Positions 16,607 to 19,785 of a stretch of 19,785 nucleotides of DNA are shown here, piece by piece (positions within the stretch are counted from its first letter, which is position 1; each line of letters starts with the position of its first letter). The notes below the pieces were generated by a model, which was not told where the DNA came from, did not search any database, and saw only the letters and a program-made list of their open reading frames with translations. The stretch is taken from positions 1-19,785 of the forward strand of contig JAPUJD010000105.1 in NCBI GenBank assembly GCA_027296385.1, given 5' to 3'. The stretch comes from Acidobacteriota bacterium. GTDB lineage: Bacteria > Acidobacteriota > Thermoanaerobaculia > Multivoradales > JAHEKO01. The position numbers were made by a program, and so were the translations under genes.

Positions 16607-17371
16607 ATGAATCTGGTCGAGCGCACGGCGCACAACCTGCGCCACGTCGGCGCGATGGCGATTCTGGGCTCCCAAGCTTTCGTCGCGATGTTCCAGCCCC
16701 GCTACGAGGTACGAGCCTGGTTGCGCGAGATGGAGCAAATCGGAGTGCGCTCGCTCTGGGTGGCCGGCATCACGACGATCTTCACCGGCATGGTCCTCGC
16801 TCTCCAGACCGCCTACAGCCTGCCGTCGTTGGGGGTCAAGTATTACATCGGGACGGTCGTCTCGAAGTCGCTGGTGCGCGAGCTCGGCCCGGTCTTGATA
16901 GCGCTCATCGTCGGCGGTCGTATCGGTGCGGGCATGACCGCCGAGCTCGGTACGATGCAAGTCACCGAGCAGATCGCGGCGCTGCGCTCGATGGCCACTG
17001 ATCCGGTCAAGAAACTCGTCGTGCCCAAGCTCATCGCCAGCCTCGTGATGCTGCCGGTCTTGACGATCATCGGCGACCTCCTGGGCATCCTCGGGGGCCT
17101 GATCGTCGCCGTGTTTCAGCTCGATCTGACGGCCGGCTTCTTCATCAACGACGTGCTCGGCTCACTGACCCTGTCGGACATCTGTAGCGGCATCGGCAAG
17201 TCGTTCTTTTTCGCCTATTCCGTCACCATTATCGGCTGCTACAATGGTCTCACAGCTCGCGGAGGAGCCGATGGCGTCGGTCGTGCCACGACCAACACGG
17301 TCGTGATGGCTTCGATCTTCATCCTCATTTCCGACTTCGTTCTCACCAAGCTCTTCTACAACCTGTTCTAG
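16607..17371 (+). CDS. mlaE: MlaE-type phospholipid ABC transporter permease
   Basis: 254 aa (E. coli MlaE 260), five or so hydrophobic helices. The family hallmark ELGPVLIALIVGGRIGAGMT, then ELGTMQVTEQIAALRSMATD and a PKLIAS helix, is fully present. MlaE forms the inner-membrane channel of the MCE-type Mla system, which moves phospholipids between inner membrane and periplasm to keep outer-membrane asymmetry. ATG 16607 is the first in-frame start; no clear Shine-Dalgarno is seen. Its stop TAG shares its G with the GTG start of mlaF, so the two are translationally coupled. Confidence 0.96.
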   Translation: MNLVERTAHNLRHVGAMAILGSQAFVAMFQPRYEVRAWLREMEQIGVRSLWVAGITTIFTGMVLALQTAYSLPSLGVKYYIGTVVSKSLVRELGPVLIALIVGGRIGAGMTAELGTMQVTEQIAALRSMATDPVKKLVVPKLIASLVMLPVLTIIGDLLGILGGLIVAVFQLDLTAGFFINDVLGSLTLSDICSGIGKSFFFAYSVTIIGCYNGLTARGGADGVGRATTNTVVMASIFILISDFVLTKLFYNLF

Positions 17372-18141
17372 TGGTCATTCCCAGCTCACCTCAGCCGATC
17401 TTTCGGATCCGCGACCTGTCCAAGAGCTACGGCCCCAAGCAGGTTCTCCGGCGGGTTTCGTTCGACATCCAGCAGGGAGAGAGCCTGGTGATCCTGGGCC
17501 GCTCCGGTTGTGGCAAGAGCGTCTTGCTGCGCCAACTCAACGGCCTCGAGAAGCCGGACGCCGGCTCGGTGTCCTTCGACGGCATCGAGATCTCGGCCTT
17601 GAGCGAACGCGAGCTCTTCCCGGTCCGGCGGCGCATCGCCATGCTCTTTCAGGGCAGCGCCCTCTTCGACTCTCTGAGCGTGGTTGAGAACGTGGGGTTC
17701 CCCCTCGCCGAGCACACCGATCTGAGCGCCGCCGAGGTGCGAGCCGAGGCCCGCGCCAAGCTCGAACTGGTCGGGCTAAAAGGCGTTGCCGACAAGATGC
17801 CCTCCGCCCTTTCGGGCGGCATGCGCAAGCGCGCCGCCCTGGCTCGGTCTCTGGCCATCGAGCCCGAGGTCATCCTCTTCGATGAGCCGACCACCGGACT
17901 CGACCCGGTGACCTCGGCGTCGATAGCGCAGCTCATCCGCACTACCCAACGCCAACTGAGCACTACCTCGGTGATCGTGACCCACGACCTGCCACTGGCG
18001 CGGGAAGTGGGTGATCGCGTGGGCTTCCTCTCCGACGGCGCCTTCCGCTTTCTCGGGAGCTGGGAGGAAGCCGAGGCGAGCGACGACCGCCAGCTCGCCG
18101 GCTTCCTCGCGGGCCGTTTCGAGGAGGCCGAAGTTGCGTGA
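17371..18141 (+). CDS. mlaF: MlaF-type ABC transporter ATP-binding protein
   Basis: 256 aa. Walker A GRSGCGKS (in LVILGRSGCGKSVLLRQLNG), the Q-loop at MLFQGSALFDSL, the ABC signature LSGGMRKRAALARSL, Walker B VILFDEPTTGLDP and the switch His in VIVTHDL are all intact. The SGGMRKR signature is typical of MlaF-like ATPases. It powers the MlaE permease from the cytoplasmic face. GTG 17371 overlaps the mlaE stop by one base (TAGTG), and its 3' end overlaps the mlaD start by 8 bp. The likely operon is mlaE-mlaF-mlaD. Confidence 0.96.
   Translation: MVIPSSPQPIFRIRDLSKSYGPKQVLRRVSFDIQQGESLVILGRSGCGKSVLLRQLNGLEKPDAGSVSFDGIEISALSERELFPVRRRIAMLFQGSALFDSLSVVENVGFPLAEHTDLSAAEVRAEARAKLELVGLKGVADKMPSALSGGMRKRAALARSLAIEPEVILFDEPTTGLDPVTSASIAQLIRTTQRQLSTTSVIVTHDLPLAREVGDRVGFLSDGAFRFLGSWEEAEASDDRQLAGFLAGRFEEAEVA
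18121..18126 (+). promoter_or_regulatory. Ribosome binding site fixing the TTG start of mlaD
   Basis: GAGGAG inside the end of mlaF lies 7 nt before TTG 18134. This favours TTG 18134 over upstream in-frame starts such as 18011, which would add 41 non-family residues from inside mlaF. Confidence 0.7.
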
Positions 18142-19282
18142 ACTGAAAGTCGGTCTCCTCCTGCTGGCAGCCCTGGCGGTACTCGTCATGGGCATCTTCC
18201 TCGTCGGCGAGAGCAACAACCTCTTCGCCCTCAAGAACCACTACTTCATCCATTTCGAGACTGTCGCCGGTCTGGCCGAGGGCAACCCCGTTCAGCTCAA
18301 TGGCGTCAACGTCGGAAGCGTGTCGAGTATCGAGCTGCCGCGGGACGTCGACGAGCGTCTCCTGACGGTCAACGTCCGGGTCGACCGCCGGTTCGCCGAC
18401 CGGGTGCGGACGGACTCCGAGGCCCGCATCAAGACCCTAGGCCTACTCGGCGACAAGTACATCCAGCTCTCCTCGGGCTCACCCGATGCCCCGGTGATCC
18501 CAGACGGTGGCGAGATCCATGCTGCCGCGGCGACGGACGTCGACCAGCTCATCGCTTCGGGGGAGAACGCGATCGACAATCTCGTCGCCGTCTCGGTCTC
18601 GCTGCGCAACATCCTCGTACGCATGGAGTCGGGAGAGGGCATCCTCGGCCAGCTGACAGCCGACAGCGAGACCGGAACCGTGGCCCGGGACAAGCTGCTC
18701 AACATCCTGACGGCGATCGAGCGTATGGCCCAGAAGGCAGAGCGTGGCGAGGGCTCGCTGGGCCGCCTGCTCAACGATGACACCCTGGTCGTGAGGTTGG
18801 AGCAATCGCTCGACCGTCTCGAGGCGAACCTCGACCTGCTCGAGACCGGCGACGGATTGCTCCCGGCGCTGCTGCGAGACCAGGAAGCCAAGGAACGCCT
18901 GAACGCCGCCATCGAGAACCTGAGCTCGGCCGGGAGCGAGATCTCGGCCCTCGCCCGCGATCTGCGAGAAGCCGACGGCTTGCTCCCGCGTGTCATCACC
19001 GACAAGGAGTACGGCGACCGGATCACTCGCGACCTTGAAGAGCTCCTCGACAACCTCGGCAAGATCTCTGAACGGATCGAGTCCGGAGACGGCACCGCCG
19101 CCCAGCTCATCAACGACCCCGAGCTCTACCAGGCTCTGCAGGACATCGTCGTCGGCATCGACGAGTCGCGAATGCTGCGTTGGTTGATCCGCAACCGACA
19201 GAAGAAGGGGATCAACAAGCGCTACCAGGAGGCCCAGCAGGCTGAAGAGCCGCTGACCAGGGACCCCGAGCCCGAGCCCTGA
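18134..19282 (+). CDS. mlaD: MlaD/MCE-domain lipid-transport protein with repeated C-terminal motif
   Basis: 382 aa from TTG 18134. A single N-terminal membrane helix (about 6-25) is followed by an MCE domain (about 37-115; HFETVAGLAEGNPVQLNGV) and a long helical C-terminus facing the periplasm. The C-terminus carries five related motifs of the form E-x-[GA]-[DE]-G-x-x-x-x-[LV] near residues 165, 203, 237, 279 and 316, spaced 34-42 residues apart. It ends in a charged, proline-rich tail. E. coli MlaD is 183 aa, so this is a long MCE variant. The family binds lipids as hexamers on MlaE. It overlaps mlaF by 8 bp; the epimerase gene starts 8 bp after its stop. Confidence 0.93.
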   Translation: MRELKVGLLLLAALAVLVMGIFLVGESNNLFALKNHYFIHFETVAGLAEGNPVQLNGVNVGSVSSIELPRDVDERLLTVNVRVDRRFADRVRTDSEARIKTLGLLGDKYIQLSSGSPDAPVIPDGGEIHAAAATDVDQLIASGENAIDNLVAVSVSLRNILVRMESGEGILGQLTADSETGTVARDKLLNILTAIERMAQKAERGEGSLGRLLNDDTLVVRLEQSLDRLEANLDLLETGDGLLPALLRDQEAKERLNAAIENLSSAGSEISALARDLREADGLLPRVITDKEYGDRITRDLEELLDNLGKISERIESGDGTAAQLINDPELYQALQDIVVGIDESRMLRWLIRNRQKKGINKRYQEAQQAEEPLTRDPEPEP

Positions 19283-19290
19283 AACAGCCC

Positions 19291-19785
19291 ATGAGCTCCC
19301 ATGTACTAGTTACCGGCGGAGCCGGCTTCATCGGCTCCCACCTGACCCACCGTCTGCTGGCACGCGGCGACTCGGTCACTGTCCTCGACGAATTCAACGA
19401 TTACTACGACCCCGAGCTCAAACGTGCCAACGTCGCGCCCTTCACGGGCCAAGACGAATACCATCTGATCGAGGGCGACATTCGTGATGCCGAGCTCGTC
19501 GACGGTCTCTTCCGCGAGTCTCGCTTCGATCGCGTGGTGCACCTGGCAGCGCGAGCCGGGGTGAGGCCGAGTCTGGCCGAGCCCATCCTCTACGAGGAAG
19601 TCAATTGTATCGGCACTCTCCACCTGCTCCAGGCGGCGCGCCACCACGGCCCGGAGGTCTTCATCTTCGGCTCTTCGTCCTCGGTCTACGGCATCAACAC
19701 CAAAGTCCCCTTCGCCGAGGATGACGAGGTCAACCAGCCGATCAGCCCCTACGCCACCACCAAGCGCGCCGGCGAGCTGCTGTGC
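19291..19785 (+). CDS. NAD-dependent sugar-nucleotide epimerase/dehydratase, 3' end outside window
   Basis: Partial: 165 codons from ATG 19291 to the window edge, in frame. The Rossmann motif GGAGFIGSH is at residues 9-17 and the catalytic YATTK is near the end, with a Ser-rich SSSSVYG strand before it. These are hallmarks of extended short-chain dehydrogenases acting on UDP-sugars. DEFNDYYDPELKRANV resembles UDP-glucuronate 4-epimerases, the closest guess, but other GalE-like activities fit too. It begins 8 bp after mlaD and may share its transcript, perhaps supplying sugars for surface polysaccharide. No Shine-Dalgarno is evident. Confidence 0.9.
   Translation, partial: MSSHVLVTGGAGFIGSHLTHRLLARGDSVTVLDEFNDYYDPELKRANVAPFTGQDEYHLIEGDIRDAELVDGLFRESRFDRVVHLAARAGVRPSLAEPILYEEVNCIGTLHLLQAARHHGPEVFIFGSSSSVYGINTKVPFAEDDEVNQPISPYATTKRAGELLC

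Overview
The window is GC-rich, densely coding DNA from a diderm (Gram-negative-type) bacterium. LpxH-like, PlsC and MlaEFD-type genes imply an outer membrane. An MglB/MglA-type polarity pair and a very large sigma-54 activator with a TPR-like sensor region resemble what is common in Acidobacteriota and Myxococcota. I lean to Acidobacteriota, but no rRNA or other marker settles it.

Layout. (1) 1-5516, plus strand: the tail of a Roadblock/LC7 (MglB-like) protein, an MglA-like GTPase with a long repetitive acidic extension, nrdR, lon and thiL, closing with a strong hairpin that begins in the thiL stop codon. (2) 5566-6309, minus strand: a lysine-rich DNA-binding protein built from two HTH + AT-hook-like modules, with its own promoter and a palindromic leader. 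(3) 6433-16258, minus strand: in transcription order plsC, mrp, lpxH-like, phnP-like, aroA, a sigma-54 activator, then a dppB/dppC-type permease pair. Several junctions overlap by 1, 4 or 29 nt, suggesting translational coupling. (4) 16607-19785, plus strand: mlaE, mlaF and mlaD of a lipid-transport system, then the start of a sugar-nucleotide epimerase cut by the window edge.

The most unusual thing is a pair of 162-bp quasi-palindromic elements (8270-8431 and 16267-16428). They have equal length and align without gaps at about 83% identity by hand count. They lie in the same orientation, and each ends 7-8 bp upstream of a minus-strand start codon (dppB-like and plsC). One copy has perfect 22-bp terminal inverted repeats and supplies the stop codon of the sigma-54 gene. 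The other has changed at three positions in both arms at once, so pairing is kept. Most remaining arm mismatches are G-U compatible in plus-strand RNA. This looks like a dispersed structured element (MITE-like or RNA-forming) of a kind I cannot name.

Functionally the window combines cell polarity (mglBA), proteostasis and dNTP control (lon, nrdR), thiamine activation (thiL), envelope lipid metabolism (plsC, lpxH, mlaEFD), Fe-S assembly (mrp) and the shikimate pathway (aroA), with one dedicated activator and one orphan ABC permease pair. I saw no tRNA, rRNA, CRISPR array or transposase.
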